NCBI RefSeq assembly: GCF_900607235.1
Contig: NZ_LR027856.1
Coordinates: forward strand, 1 to 64,000
Length of the DNA: 64,000 nt
Direction of reading: 5' to 3'
Source: Olivibacter jilunii
GTDB lineage: Bacteria; Bacteroidota; Bacteroidia; Sphingobacteriales; Sphingobacteriaceae
Shown in pieces: positions 1-9,130 of this stretch. A program made the translations under genes and the position numbers. The notes below the pieces were generated by a model that was not told the origin of the DNA, made no database searches, and saw nothing but the letters and a program-made list of their open reading frames with translations. Within the stretch, counting starts at the first letter, position 1. Each line of letters begins with the position of its first letter.

Positions 1-88
1 CCACCTCTTCCCATCCCGAACAGAGAAGTTAAGCCCGCCAGAGCCGATGGTACTGCAGTAACATGTGGGAGAGTAGGTCGGTGCCGAT
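1..88 (+). rRNA. rrf: 5S ribosomal RNA, 3' part (5' end outside window)
   Basis: The first ~88 bases match the conserved 3' two thirds of bacterial 5S rRNA: loop B/C sequence CCCGAACAGAGAAGTTAAGC, then GCCGATGGTACTGC and the closing GGGAGAGTAGGTCGGTGCC. The 5' end lies to the left of the window, so this is the tail of an rRNA operon transcribed rightward. The exact 3' end is approximate. A strong hairpin terminator follows within 10 bases. Confidence 0.95.
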
Positions 89-96
89 CTTTACAG

Positions 97-130
97 AAGG
101 CCGCCGTGCATTGCACGGCGGCCTTTCTTA
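97..130 (+). terminator. Rho-independent terminator of the rRNA operon
   Basis: A GC-rich inverted repeat of up to 14 bp (AAGGCCGCCGTG pairs with CACGGCGGCCTT around a very short loop) is followed by TTTCTT. Its place directly after 5S rRNA makes it the rrn operon terminator. No gene is evident in the following ~200 bases up to 327. Confidence 0.9.
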
Positions 131-327
131 TTATATCCCTTCCCAAAACAAAGCGTGCCGTCGAAAGCAAGACACGTATTCCTCCATACTGTATCATTAT
201 CGTAAAAAATATAGACCTTCCGTTCTATGTTCTAGGAAATGGCTATATGACTCTTATTAAGGAGCGCTAAGTGAAGGGGGGCAGACCGTTATAGCAGGTA
301 CAAATACAAGTTGTCATTACATGAAGC

Positions 328-711
328 TTATTCACCTTCGAAAAAGTCAATCAAAGAAGCCATATATACTTGTTGCCATCCTTCTACAATGTCTTGGTAA
401 TCTGTATCAGGAATATTTGTATGAAGAAGTTCGAGAGATGTTCCCTTTTTATGGGGATGAAGCTTGATCGTAACGATGGATGGCTCCATTTGATCACCAA
501 AATACCACTGTTGGACTAACTTTTTGTCCTTTTCCAAAATCAAATTTTTTCCGGTAATACTACCATCCCAAAGAGAAAATTCTGAGTTCGGCGTATTGGA
601 CATGCTTACTTCATCGCCAGTCCATAACCTAATAGCCTGTTCCATAGTCAATGCTAAATAAACCTCCTCAGGGTTTGCGGGAATAATAAAATACTGCTTG
701 AACTCTTTCAT
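328..711 (-). CDS. SRPBCC / AHSA1-type START-like domain protein
   Basis: A 127-residue protein with the layout of the Activator of Hsp90 ATPase homologue 1-like family. It opens with the first strand and helix (FKQYFIIPANPEEVYLALT), has the acidic GDEVSM and EFSLWDGSI stretch in the middle (residues 33-53), QQWYFGD, and ends with an amphipathic helix (EGWQQVYMASLIDFFEG). Length equals a single domain. Such proteins bind small hydrophobic ligands or act as co-chaperone-like factors; the specific role cannot be told here. The ATG at 711 is the only sensible start. No partner gene is evident. Confidence 0.75.
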   Translation of the reverse strand: MKEFKQYFIIPANPEEVYLALTMEQAIRLWTGDEVSMSNTPNSEFSLWDGSITGKNLILEKDKKLVQQWYFGDQMEPSIVTIKLHPHKKGTSLELLHTNIPDTDYQDIVEGWQQVYMASLIDFFEGE

Positions 712-773
712 TTCATGTTAAGTCTTCGATAATAACAAGATATTGACTAGGAAAAAAGAATATTATCAAGCAA

Positions 774-1394
774 CTAATTCGGTTGAATTGTACTCTCGAT
801 AAAATAAAGTAATTCCCTATTTGCTTCATTATAGGCTTCGAAAAGTGCTTTTTTTGCCGTAAGTGATCCGCCAATATTGGGTCTCGAAACAATGTTCGCA
901 ATATTCCGTGTAAGTGTTTTGCTAGTTTCTGTCCGATTGTCTTCGATAACAACATGAAATCCAGCGACGGAATTCCATTTGTTTTTGGGTAAGGCCCCCC
1001 AACTGAAATCACCTTCGCTATTACCAATAGCTGATGATGCATCAGTGCCTGAGGCCGAATGATATGCTGTTATAGCAATTCGGACAGTAATCTTATTCTT
1101 TTCTGCAGGTGAATGAAACTGGGTTGTATCTAATATATTAATAATTGCACTAGGGTAAGAAGTCATAATCCCTTGAGCTATATGATTTATTATGTCCTGT
1201 GATGAACATTCCACACGTGTTGTGTCGGTGATTTTTCTCAGATCAGAAAATACAATATTTAAATTAATTCCCCGTAACTTGTCGTTGCCAGTGCCAATTT
1301 CAGCTGTCGGTGGGCACCATACGAGTATTTTCTGTCCAAATGCATGGACTGAAAAGAGAAAAAAAACAAACATTAATAAAAATTTCTTAGTCAT
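774..1394 (-). CDS. Hypothetical secreted protein
   Basis: I do not recognise this 206-residue protein. It begins with a clear Sec signal peptide (KKFLLMFVFFLFSVHAFGQ, cleavage probably after AFG or GQ near residues 20-22), so it is exported. The mature part is mixed alpha/beta with no repeats. A central glycine/serine-rich stretch (SASGTDASSAIGNSEGDFSW) is followed by a helical C-terminus (KALFEAYNEANRELLYFIES). It has the same orientation as the downstream AHSA1 gene, 62 bases away, and as the upstream acetyltransferase. Periplasmic location is inferred from the signal peptide and the absence of a lipobox. Confidence 0.6.
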   Translation of the reverse strand: MTKKFLLMFVFFLFSVHAFGQKILVWCPPTAEIGTGNDKLRGINLNIVFSDLRKITDTTRVECSSQDIINHIAQGIMTSYPSAIINILDTTQFHSPAEKNKITVRIAITAYHSASGTDASSAIGNSEGDFSWGALPKNKWNSVAGFHVVIEDNRTETSKTLTRNIANIVSRPNIGGSLTAKKALFEAYNEANRELLYFIESTIQPN

Positions 1395-1433
1395 CTTCTA
1401 TACGGTTGATTATTACAAGCTTGTCGTAAACAA

Positions 1434-1850
1434 TTAATTCTCTGTCAGCGCTTTTTCCATTCTTAGGTATTCTATCTGTCCCTTTCTAAAAATTTCGCCA
1501 ATCTCAACAAAATGATGCTTTTTATAAAAGGGAACAGCCGAAATGCGTGCATTACACCAAATGATCTTCGATCCTTGTTGATAAGCATATTGAGAAATGT
1601 GATTTAATAGGGTCGACCCGTAGCCTTTATTTTGATATCTACTATCCGTTGCGAATTTTCGGAATTGCGCTTCCTCACCTCTCACAAATAACGATACGAC
1701 AGCGATAAGTTCGTTATTATCGTATAAACCAAAATGAATGCCCAGGTCATCTTCATCCAGAATGATCGATTCAATCGAACTTTCCGGATAGAGAACCGCT
1801 TGGCGTAATTGCATGGTTACTGTCGGGGCTATTTGTTCGATTTGTGTCAT
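1434..1850 (-). CDS. GNAT family N-acetyltransferase
   Basis: A 138-residue protein of single GNAT-domain length. The acetyl-CoA binding motif A is visible around residues 64-86 (FATDSRYQNKGYGSTLLNHI, the Q/RxxGxG/A pyrophosphate loop being YQNKGYG). It is followed by motif B (ISAVPFYKKHHFVEIGEIF, the usual A..FY.K.GF pattern). It transfers an acetyl group from acetyl-CoA to an unknown amine, probably a small molecule. It has its own start region about 200 bases from the divergent porin gene. The substrate cannot be inferred. Confidence 0.82.
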   Translation of the reverse strand: MTQIEQIAPTVTMQLRQAVLYPESSIESIILDEDDLGIHFGLYDNNELIAVVSLFVRGEEAQFRKFATDSRYQNKGYGSTLLNHISQYAYQQGSKIIWCNARISAVPFYKKHHFVEIGEIFRKGQIEYLRMEKALTEN

Positions 1851-2050
1851 GTCTACATCAAAAATTTACGCGAGCAAAAATACAGCTTTTTAAACCTTAT
1901 TCGTTATTTTCTTTCACTAATTACGGACTTGAGTAGTAATTTGTATATTACTTTGCTATTAATAAATCGGATTTTGCAAAATACTTAATCTATTGTTAAC
2001 GTTTTCTTAACATATAGTCTATATTTTCGTAACCATTATTTAATATAAAG

Positions 2051-3259
2051 ATGAAAATAATTCGGCTATCACGTATTGTGTGTTTTATGGTATTCTCTTT
2101 CTGTGTAGATGAAGTATTGGCACAGCGGGAGAGAGACGAGTTTCCTACATTAAAAAATTTTAAAGGATTGCAGTTTAAGTCTAGTGACTCTACAATCTAC
2201 ATGAATTTTCGCTTCAGAATGCAAAATCGATTAGGTGCATCAACAATTGATGGAGATAATCTTGGTATTCGGGAATTTGATGCCAGGGTTAGACGCCTCC
2301 GTATGCGAGTGGATGGATATTTATACTCACCTAAATTCTCTTACACCATTCAGCTTGCCTTTACTCGAGGAGATCAAGACTTCGATGATACAGGTGTTGC
2401 AAATATAGTTCGTGACGCGGTTGTCTTTTATAACTTTACCCCTAATTTTTATATAGCTTTTGGCTTAAATAAATTGCCTGGCAATCGGCAGCGAGTTAAT
2501 TCGTCAGGTCAGTTGCAATTTGCCGATCGGTCAATCGTAAATGCTGCGATGAATATCGATCGCGACTTCGGCATAAAGGCTTACTATAAAAATAAGATAG
2601 GTGAAACCGCAGTCTATCATTTAAAAGGTGCTATAACCACAGGCGAAGGTCGTGTTGCCAATAATACCGACAAGGGGCTTGCTTACACGGGGCGTGCGGA
2701 ACTATTACCTTTAGGGGCATTCACTGATGACGGCGACTATTCCGAAGGCGATTTGATGCGGGAAAGAACGCCAAAGGTTTCATTTGGCGGTGGCTATAGT
2801 AAAAATGTGGGTACAACGAGGAGTGGTGGGCAGATTGGGTATTATCTATATGAACCTGTTACCCTTCAAACCTATTTCGCAGATGCTATTTTTAAATATA
2901 ATGGTTGGGCATACCAGTTCGAGTACATAAAGCGTACCGTGGATAAAGCAATTACTTATAATGAAGCAGGCGAATCGGCTTATGCTTTTAACGGCCAAGG
3001 TATCAATCAACAAATATCCTATTTATTCAAGAGCAATTATGAGCTGGCTGGACGCTATTCATGGTTGGAACCCGGGGCAAGCATCGGGGATTACCAGCAA
3101 GAAACCGAAATTATTGAATTAGGCGCAACGAAATACTTACATCAACATCGGATCAAATTTCAACTGAATGTGAATTATCAGACTAAGCAGGGAGTCTTTG
3201 CGCTTGATGGTAAGGGAAATCGATGGGGAGGGGTTTTTCAGGTAGAATTAGGTATTTAA
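2051..3259 (+). CDS. Porin of the phosphate-selective OprO/OprP family
   Basis: A 402-residue outer-membrane beta-barrel. It begins with a signal peptide (residues ~1-24, ending VLAQ). The amphipathic strands are typical of the OprO/OprP family: FRMQNRLG near residue 55, RVRRLRMRVDGYLYSPKFSY near 78-97 and FNFTPNFY/FGLNKLPGNRQR near 130-150. The last residue is Ile rather than Phe but the terminal strand (FQVELGI) fits a barrel end. Family members form trimeric anion channels; many Bacteroidota annotations call them simply porin. It stands alone, followed by a terminator, so it is probably monocistronic. Substrate preference is unknown. Confidence 0.82.
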   Translation: MKIIRLSRIVCFMVFSFCVDEVLAQRERDEFPTLKNFKGLQFKSSDSTIYMNFRFRMQNRLGASTIDGDNLGIREFDARVRRLRMRVDGYLYSPKFSYTIQLAFTRGDQDFDDTGVANIVRDAVVFYNFTPNFYIAFGLNKLPGNRQRVNSSGQLQFADRSIVNAAMNIDRDFGIKAYYKNKIGETAVYHLKGAITTGEGRVANNTDKGLAYTGRAELLPLGAFTDDGDYSEGDLMRERTPKVSFGGGYSKNVGTTRSGGQIGYYLYEPVTLQTYFADAIFKYNGWAYQFEYIKRTVDKAITYNEAGESAYAFNGQGINQQISYLFKSNYELAGRYSWLEPGASIGDYQQETEIIELGATKYLHQHRIKFQLNVNYQTKQGVFALDGKGNRWGGVFQVELGI

Positions 3260-3277
3260 CTTTTTAGCATACAATAG

Positions 3278-3316
3278 GAAGAGATCACTTGCGCAAAGTG
3301 ATCCCTTCTTTTTTAG
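3278..3316 (+). terminator. Rho-independent terminator after the porin gene
   Basis: An 8-bp perfect stem (GATCACTT at 3283-3290, AAGTGATC at 3296-3303) with a 5-base loop is followed by CCTTCTTTTTTA. The T-run is on the plus strand, so it ends porin transcription. The convergent pruA gene ends just beyond it. Confidence 0.8.
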
Positions 3317-3317
3317 T

Positions 3318-4952
3318 TTACTCCTGTTCCAAAAACGGATAACGATAATCCGTTGGTGGGTTAAATGACTCTTTGATAGTGCGTGGAGAAACCCAACGTA
3401 ATAAATTGATCATTGAGCCTGCTTTGTCGTTCGTACCGGAACCTCTTGCACCTCCAAAAGGTTGTTGGCCAACCACAGCGCCCGTACATTTATCATTTAT
3501 ATAAAAGTTGCCTGCGGCATTTTTTAATGCATCAGAGGCTTGCGCTATGGCATAACGATCTTGTGCTATAACAGAACCGGTAAGGGCATAAATCGAAGTT
3601 TGATCTATTAATCGTAAGGTATCTTCCCATTTTTCGTCTTCATAGACGTAAACAGTAAGTACCGGGCCAAACAACTCTTCTTTTAAAGTTACATAATCCG
3701 GTGTTTTGGCAAGGATTACCGTAGGTTGAATGAAATAGCCAACGCTTTTATCGTACTCGCCACCGATAATTACCTCTGCATCTTCATCTGATTTTGCTTG
3801 ATCAATGTATCTTGTAAGCTTATCGAAAGACTTTTCGTCAATAACGGCGTTGATGAAATTTGAAAAATCTTCAGTAGGTCCTACCTTAAAGGAATTGATA
3901 TCTTTCGTCATTAATTCTTTAAGCGCAGGCCATAGTGACTGTGGAATATACACGCGTGACGCCGCTGAACATTTTTGGCCCTGATATTCGAAAGCCCCTC
4001 GAACAATGGCGGTGTTCGCCGCTTTTATATCAGCCGATCGATGAACTAAAATGAAATCTTTACCACCGGTTTCACCAACTATACGTGGATAACTTTTGTA
4101 TTTATGGATGTTTGTCCCAATCGTTTTCCATATTTCTTGGAAAACGGCAGTAGATCCGGTAAAGTGTATGCCGGCAAAGTCCGGATGATTAAAGACCACC
4201 TCACCTACATCCGGCCCATGTGCATAAATCAAATTGATAACGCCTGCCGGTACGCCTGCCTCGTGGAAAATTTCCATTAACAAATGAGCTGCATAGATTT
4301 GCGTGTCAGCAGGTTTCCATACAACCACATTTCCCATCATAGCAACACAGCTAGGTAAGTTTCCCGCTATTGCAGTAAAGTTAAAGGGAGTTAATGCGAA
4401 TACAAATCCCTCCAAAGGCCGTTGCTCTACGCGATTCCACACGCCATCAGAAGAAACAGGAGGTTGTTGCGAATAGATTTCGCTCATATATTTCACATTA
4501 AATCGGAGAAAGTCAACGATTTCGCAAGCTGAATCGATTTCTGCCTGATATGCATTTTTTGACTGCCCTAACATAGTGGCCGCATTTAGCTTGTAACGGT
4601 ATTTACCGGCTATTAAATCGGCGGCTTTTAAGAAGATACTAGCCCGATGTTCCCACGGCAAATCTTCCCAATTTTTCTTTGCTTCTAAAGCAGCGTTAAT
4701 GGCGTCGGTTACGTGGTTCTTGCCGCCTTTATGATAATATCCCAATAAGTGTTTGTGGTCATGCGGAGGTCTTAACTCGCCCTTATTTCCAGTCCTTATT
4801 TCTTGGCCACCTATAAACATGGGAATATCCGCCTCCTGCGATCTTGCAGTACGCAAGGCTTCTTGCAATAAAGCGCGTTCCTTACTTCCGGGAGCATAGG
4901 CATATACCGGCTCGTTTATAGGGGTAGGGACACTAAAAAATCCTTTTAACAT
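3318..4952 (-). CDS. pruA: L-glutamate gamma-semialdehyde (delta-1-pyrroline-5-carboxylate) dehydrogenase
   Basis: A 544-residue aldehyde dehydrogenase of the stand-alone P5CDH type. It oxidises glutamate semialdehyde, from proline or ornithine breakdown, to glutamate with NAD+. The N-terminal GSKERALLQEAL and the linker RTGNKGELRPPHDH are typical of this subfamily. The cofactor and active-site segments are GETGGKDFILVH (general-base glutamate) and YQGQKCSAASRVY, whose Cys near residue 328 is the nucleophile. EELFGPVLTVYVY and FGGARGSGTNDKAG follow. The proline dehydrogenase partner is not adjacent. It is transcribed divergently from lpxK with a clear Bacteroidota promoter upstream. Confidence 0.95.
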   Translation of the reverse strand: MLKGFFSVPTPINEPVYAYAPGSKERALLQEALRTARSQEADIPMFIGGQEIRTGNKGELRPPHDHKHLLGYYHKGGKNHVTDAINAALEAKKNWEDLPWEHRASIFLKAADLIAGKYRYKLNAATMLGQSKNAYQAEIDSACEIVDFLRFNVKYMSEIYSQQPPVSSDGVWNRVEQRPLEGFVFALTPFNFTAIAGNLPSCVAMMGNVVVWKPADTQIYAAHLLMEIFHEAGVPAGVINLIYAHGPDVGEVVFNHPDFAGIHFTGSTAVFQEIWKTIGTNIHKYKSYPRIVGETGGKDFILVHRSADIKAANTAIVRGAFEYQGQKCSAASRVYIPQSLWPALKELMTKDINSFKVGPTEDFSNFINAVIDEKSFDKLTRYIDQAKSDEDAEVIIGGEYDKSVGYFIQPTVILAKTPDYVTLKEELFGPVLTVYVYEDEKWEDTLRLIDQTSIYALTGSVIAQDRYAIAQASDALKNAAGNFYINDKCTGAVVGQQPFGGARGSGTNDKAGSMINLLRWVSPRTIKESFNPPTDYRYPFLEQE

Positions 4953-4981
4953 AATATATTTTTATTTTGTGTGATACTTGG

Positions 4982-5012
4982 CAAAGGTACCAAAAGCCCG
5001 ATAGCTCTGCAA
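4982..5012 (-). promoter_or_regulatory. Bacteroidota-type promoter for pruA
   Basis: On the minus strand a TTG element (5012-5010) is followed after 20 bases by TACCTTTG (4989-4982), a perfect match to the Bacteroidota -7 consensus TANNTTTG. The predicted start of transcription is about 25 bases before the pruA ATG. Confidence 0.7.
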
Positions 5013-5072
5013 TTGAAATCGGTATTTAACCGTTTGTTTATTACCTTTGTTACTTGGTATCGAAAAAAACAG

Positions 5073-6113
5073 ATGAAAAAACTGCGCCTTTTATTACTTC
5101 CGTTCTCTTGGCTATATGGCGCTATCTTATTTTTCAGACATTTTATTTACGACCGAGGTTTCGCAAATAGTTATGGTTTTGATAAACCGGTCATTGTTAT
5201 TGGCAATTTAGTACTTGGTGGGGCAGGTAAAAGCCCGATGACTGAATACCTTTTGCGTTTATTTGCCGGTGTAAGCATAGCGACGCTAAGTCGAGGTTAT
5301 GGAAGGAAAAGCACCGGGTACCTCGAAGTGCAGGGAGGCAGTACGGCTGAAAAAGTAGGGGATGAGCCGTTGCAATTTAAAAGAAAATTTCCATGCGTTA
5401 CAGTCGCTGTTTGCGAGGATAGAGTGGAGGGATTGAGACAGCTGATGCCAAGCCACGATATTTTTGTTTTAGACGATGCTTTTCAGCATAGAAGACTAAA
5501 GCCAGGCATTAGTATTTTACTGTTCGATTTTGAAAGCCTTCAGGAAAACAAATGGGTACTCCCCGCCGGAAATTATAGAGATTTATTTATGCGACGAAAT
5601 TTCGCTGATATTATCGTTATTACTAAGTCGCCGGAGGCACTTTCAAAAACGGATAGGCAGCGATGCCTACAATTACTAAAATTAGAAAGAGAACTCCCCA
5701 CATTTTTCTCTTATATTGAATATGGCGATTTAGTAAATTTGATGACGGATGAAAAAGAGTCTTTTCCAATAAACGCCCGCCTAATAGTAATGACGGGTAT
5801 TGCCAATCCAACACCGTTTTGCAATTATTTAACAACAAAAGGCAACGTATTGAAAATGATTGAATTTCCGGATCATCATCGTTATACAGCTGGTGATTTA
5901 CTTAAGATAAAAAGGTATTGGCAATCATTGGGCGATTGTTTAATCGTAACGACAGAGAAAGATGCCATGCGTTTGCGAGATCCGGAACTGCGCTCGCATA
6001 TTGAAGATTTGCCTTTACATTATATACCGATAGAAACGAAATTTCACCATAATGCGAGTGGACCAAGTTTCGACAACTTAATTAAAGATCAAGTATTTGG
6101 CAAGCAGGTGTAA
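5073..6113 (+). CDS. lpxK: Tetraacyldisaccharide 4'-kinase (lipid A synthesis)
   Basis: Phosphorylates the 4' position of the tetraacyl-disaccharide to make lipid IVA at the inner membrane. The 346-residue protein (ATG at 5073) has an N-terminal membrane-associated helix (LLLLPFSWLYGAILFFRHFIY) and the LpxK-type P-loop (NLVLGGAGKSPMTEYLL). LSRGYGRK and the VGDEPLQFKRKF segment follow, then FVLDDAFQHRRLKP and the C-terminal VTTEKDAMRL. The reading frame is open for 34 more codons upstream, but the ATG at 5073 gives the normal family length. A TACCTTTG element lies at 5042-5049. It is followed 31 bases later by the phosphorylase gene. Confidence 0.93.
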   Translation: MKKLRLLLLPFSWLYGAILFFRHFIYDRGFANSYGFDKPVIVIGNLVLGGAGKSPMTEYLLRLFAGVSIATLSRGYGRKSTGYLEVQGGSTAEKVGDEPLQFKRKFPCVTVAVCEDRVEGLRQLMPSHDIFVLDDAFQHRRLKPGISILLFDFESLQENKWVLPAGNYRDLFMRRNFADIIVITKSPEALSKTDRQRCLQLLKLERELPTFFSYIEYGDLVNLMTDEKESFPINARLIVMTGIANPTPFCNYLTTKGNVLKMIEFPDHHRYTAGDLLKIKRYWQSLGDCLIVTTEKDAMRLRDPELRSHIEDLPLHYIPIETKFHHNASGPSFDNLIKDQVFGKQV

Positions 6114-6144
6114 ATAACCCTTTTTAAAAGATAAAAGTGATTAT

Positions 6145-6963
6145 ATGTATAGATCATTAGGAGAAACCGTTACTTATATTGAACAAAGAATAGGAGATTT
6201 TAAACCCGAAGTGGGCATTATTTTAGGAACCGGTTTAGGTGGTCTCGTGAAAGATATAGCGGTTGAGCACCAACTTATGTATGCTCATATTCCGAACTTT
6301 CCTGTTTCTACCCTTGAATTCCATTCGGGTAAATTGATTTTCGGTACCTTAAGCGGTAAAAAGGTAGTAGCAATGCAGGGTAGACTTCATTATTATGAAG
6401 GTTATAATATGCAAGAGATTACATTCCCCGTACGTGTTCTAAAGCTGCTCGGTATACAAAAGTTGTTCGTATCGAATGCCTCAGGATCATTAAATCCAGC
6501 GATAAAGAAAGGTGATCTTGTCTTTATTGATGATCATATTAGCTTGTTGCCTGAAAGTCCATTACGTGGTCCGAATAACGATGATCTTGGCCCTCGCTTT
6601 CCGGATATGAGCGAACCCTATAACAGAGATTTTATACAAAAAGCGTTAAATATTGCGGCGGAAAGTAACATCCGAGTGCATAAAGGCGTTTATGTTTCTA
6701 CGGCTGGCCCTAATCTGGAAACTCGTGCTGAATATAAGTATATGCGCCTAATAGGTGGCGATATTGTAGGAATGAGTACAGTTCCGGAGGTTATTGTGGC
6801 TAATCACATGGGCTTACCGGTTTTTGCTGTATCGGTAGTTACGGATGAGGGTTTTCATGAAAATTTGGAAGTCGTATCAATCGAAGATATCATTGAGGTA
6901 GCTAAAACGGCAGAACCAAAGATGACGTTAATTTTAAAAGAATTACTAGCTTTGCCAGAATGA
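6145..6963 (+). CDS. punA: Purine-nucleoside phosphorylase (PNP, trimeric type)
   Basis: Cleaves inosine, guanosine and their deoxy forms with phosphate, for purine salvage in the cytoplasm. The 272-residue protein carries the trimeric PNP signatures: GIILGTGLGG (phosphate-binding loop near residue 25), EFHSGKL, MQGRLHYYEGY, VSNASGSLNP near residue 110, and TAGPNLETRAEY followed by GGDIVGMSTVPEVIVA. Length is normal. Its last four bases overlap the start of the following porin gene (ATGA), suggesting translational coupling, although the functional link to that porin is unclear. Confidence 0.93.
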   Translation: MYRSLGETVTYIEQRIGDFKPEVGIILGTGLGGLVKDIAVEHQLMYAHIPNFPVSTLEFHSGKLIFGTLSGKKVVAMQGRLHYYEGYNMQEITFPVRVLKLLGIQKLFVSNASGSLNPAIKKGDLVFIDDHISLLPESPLRGPNNDDLGPRFPDMSEPYNRDFIQKALNIAAESNIRVHKGVYVSTAGPNLETRAEYKYMRLIGGDIVGMSTVPEVIVANHMGLPVFAVSVVTDEGFHENLEVVSIEDIIEVAKTAEPKMTLILKELLALPE

Positions 6964-9029
6964 TTAAGCATTTGCGTGCCTGTTTTTTCCTTTTTGTTTT
7001 GTGTCTTTTCGCCGGTCATAGCTTTGCTCAAGAGCAAGAGGAGTGGGGCGCCGATTTGGATTCGCTTCGTCGAGCGGAAGAGGCACAACAGGACTCGATT
7101 ATTTACAATGCGTCTTATATACGGTATACAACTTTAGATCGTTTGAAACAGGGGACATTTACGGTTCCACTGGATACAACCTTAAAGGGGTTTCAATATT
7201 ACAATCCCCAAACGAAGCCTAAAAGTCCGACAATGAATCTTGGGAACTATGGGTTAGCTACGCGTGATTTACTGTTTTCTCCTACAACAGAAATTGGTTT
7301 CAGAACGGGGTTTACCGCTATGGATCGCTATCTTTTGACGCTTGATTCTATTCGCTTTTACAGGGCGCGATCACCCTTTTCCGAATTGTATTTTGTTACC
7401 GGAGATCAGGTTTTTAGTGCAAAAATAGGTCAGAATATCAAGCCAAATTGGAGTGTTGGCGCTAATTTTAACGCATCTTTAGCACGAGGATTTTATCAAA
7501 ATCAGCGTTACAACGATATACAGCCTGCAATTTATACTTGGTATGAGTCGCCTAACCTGCGGTACAACTTGCAATCAGCGTTGATATTTAATACGCTCGT
7601 CGCTACAGAGAATGGCTCAATTCTAAACGATAGCATATTCCGGGTACAGCCGGAAAATTCGAATCCTGAATCCTTTGAGGTACGCTTAAGTCAACAACGA
7701 GAACAACGTCCGAGAAATACCTGGACAGATCACAGCTTTTTTTTACGACAAAGCATGTTTATTGGTCGACTCGATACGCTTAATAAAGGAACGCAAGAAC
7801 AACAAGTATTGCCAACCATGTCAGTGGCACATAGTTTGAAACTCAATAGTAAGAAATACAAGTTCTTCAAGAACGAAGCTGATCCTAATGGAGCATTGCC
7901 TTTTAGTGAATCTGTTTTAACCAATGATTCGACCATGTTGACAACCATTACCAATGACTTTGTTTATAGTTTCTCGCTGCGTGGAAAGTCCGTTTCATTT
8001 ATTAAAAATGAGGTAAAACTCGATTTAGGGTTGCAACATGATCTTATGTTTTATAAACAAGGGCGAGACTCGTTAAGCGTTCAGGATACGCTTGCTTCCA
8101 ATCGGTACCGGGACATGTCTTTTCAAAACATTACTTTAAAAGCTGGATTGGGGTATCGCTTTAGTGATCGTGTAAATATTACGACAGACTTTAGACAGAT
8201 AATTACCGGGCGGAATTTTGGGGATTTCCATTATGGAGCACAAGCTAATCTTCTGTATAACAATACCGTTGGCCGACTCGTACTCGCAGGGTATTTTCAG
8301 AATCAATCACCGGAATACCTTGCAGAGTCTGTAAACTATACATACCACAAATGGGACAATAATGATCGATTAGATAAAATCAAAACAACCAACTTATCGG
8401 CTGCTTATGAAAATCCCCGTTTTCGTTTTTTAGCAAAAGCTGAGTACTTTTTAATAAACAACTATACGTATTACAAAGAAGTTGACAACCCGGATCATCG
8501 ATCCGAATTGTTACGGGTTATTGAAGTGGCTCAACACGAATCGCCCATCAATTTATTGAAGTTGACCTTAGGTAAGGATTTTACTTTTTTTGACAAATTG
8601 CATTTTGATAATTACGTTGTATACCAAAAATCAGATTACAACGATATATTGATGACACCGGAGTTTTATACTTGGCATAGCTTCTATTATAATACCATTT
8701 TGGTAAAAGTAATCAATCTTAATATTGGTTTTGACATCCGTTTTAACACCCCTTATGTTGCGCCTGCTTATGCAATCAACATAGGGCAATTTTATCGGCC
8801 CTATTATGGAGGTGTAGATGCAAACGGGAACGAGATTACACCAATTGAGTTTTCTAGCTATCCGATTGTGGATCCTTGGGTGACAGCAACCTTAAAAAGA
8901 ACAAATTTCTTTCTGAGATATGATAATGCCAGTCAGGGACTCTTCTCAAGAGGGTATTACACCGTAAGGCGCTATCCGATGGCTCCTGCCGGCATGCGGT
9001 TCGGCGTTAGCTGGAAGTTTTACGATTAG
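6960..9029 (+). CDS. Putative outer-membrane porin (Porin_10-like family)
   Basis: A 689-residue exported protein. The signal peptide (residues 1-23, ending FAQ) precedes a charged linker and a long series of amphipathic beta-strands (for example YFVTGDQVFSAKIGQNIKPNWSV read in parts, and LRYNLQSALIF). The last strand is RFGVSWKFYD, ending close to the aromatic C-terminus expected for barrels. The layout and size match the Bacteroidota putative porin family often called Porin_10. It probably forms a large outer-membrane channel. It starts within the stop codon of the PNP gene, so the two are co-transcribed, possibly linking nucleoside uptake and phosphorolysis; that link is inference. Confidence 0.75.
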   Translation: MIKHLRACFFLFVLCLFAGHSFAQEQEEWGADLDSLRRAEEAQQDSIIYNASYIRYTTLDRLKQGTFTVPLDTTLKGFQYYNPQTKPKSPTMNLGNYGLATRDLLFSPTTEIGFRTGFTAMDRYLLTLDSIRFYRARSPFSELYFVTGDQVFSAKIGQNIKPNWSVGANFNASLARGFYQNQRYNDIQPAIYTWYESPNLRYNLQSALIFNTLVATENGSILNDSIFRVQPENSNPESFEVRLSQQREQRPRNTWTDHSFFLRQSMFIGRLDTLNKGTQEQQVLPTMSVAHSLKLNSKKYKFFKNEADPNGALPFSESVLTNDSTMLTTITNDFVYSFSLRGKSVSFIKNEVKLDLGLQHDLMFYKQGRDSLSVQDTLASNRYRDMSFQNITLKAGLGYRFSDRVNITTDFRQIITGRNFGDFHYGAQANLLYNNTVGRLVLAGYFQNQSPEYLAESVNYTYHKWDNNDRLDKIKTTNLSAAYENPRFRFLAKAEYFLINNYTYYKEVDNPDHRSELLRVIEVAQHESPINLLKLTLGKDFTFFDKLHFDNYVVYQKSDYNDILMTPEFYTWHSFYYNTILVKVINLNIGFDIRFNTPYVAPAYAINIGQFYRPYYGGVDANGNEITPIEFSSYPIVDPWVTATLKRTNFFLRYDNASQGLFSRGYYTVRRYPMAPAGMRFGVSWKFYD

Positions 9030-9104
9030 TATATTATCGTCCCTATCTAATCCCTTCACAGCAATAAATAAATAAAATTACAGAAAGAGAAAGGATCAAA
9101 TGAT

Positions 9105-9112
9105 TACCTTTG
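9105..9112 (+). promoter_or_regulatory. -7 promoter element before the cyclophilin gene
   Basis: TACCTTTG matches the Bacteroidota -7 consensus TANNTTTG and lies 18 bases before the cyclophilin ATG. I saw no convincing -33 element. The transcript would have a very short leader of roughly 10 bases. Confidence 0.5.
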
Positions 9113-9130
9113 CCATTTAATAATACTGAT

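Noticed and set aside
713-1042. 109-codon open frame on the minus strand
   Set aside because: It overlaps the frame with a clear signal peptide (774-1394) in another phase and shows no protein-like pattern.
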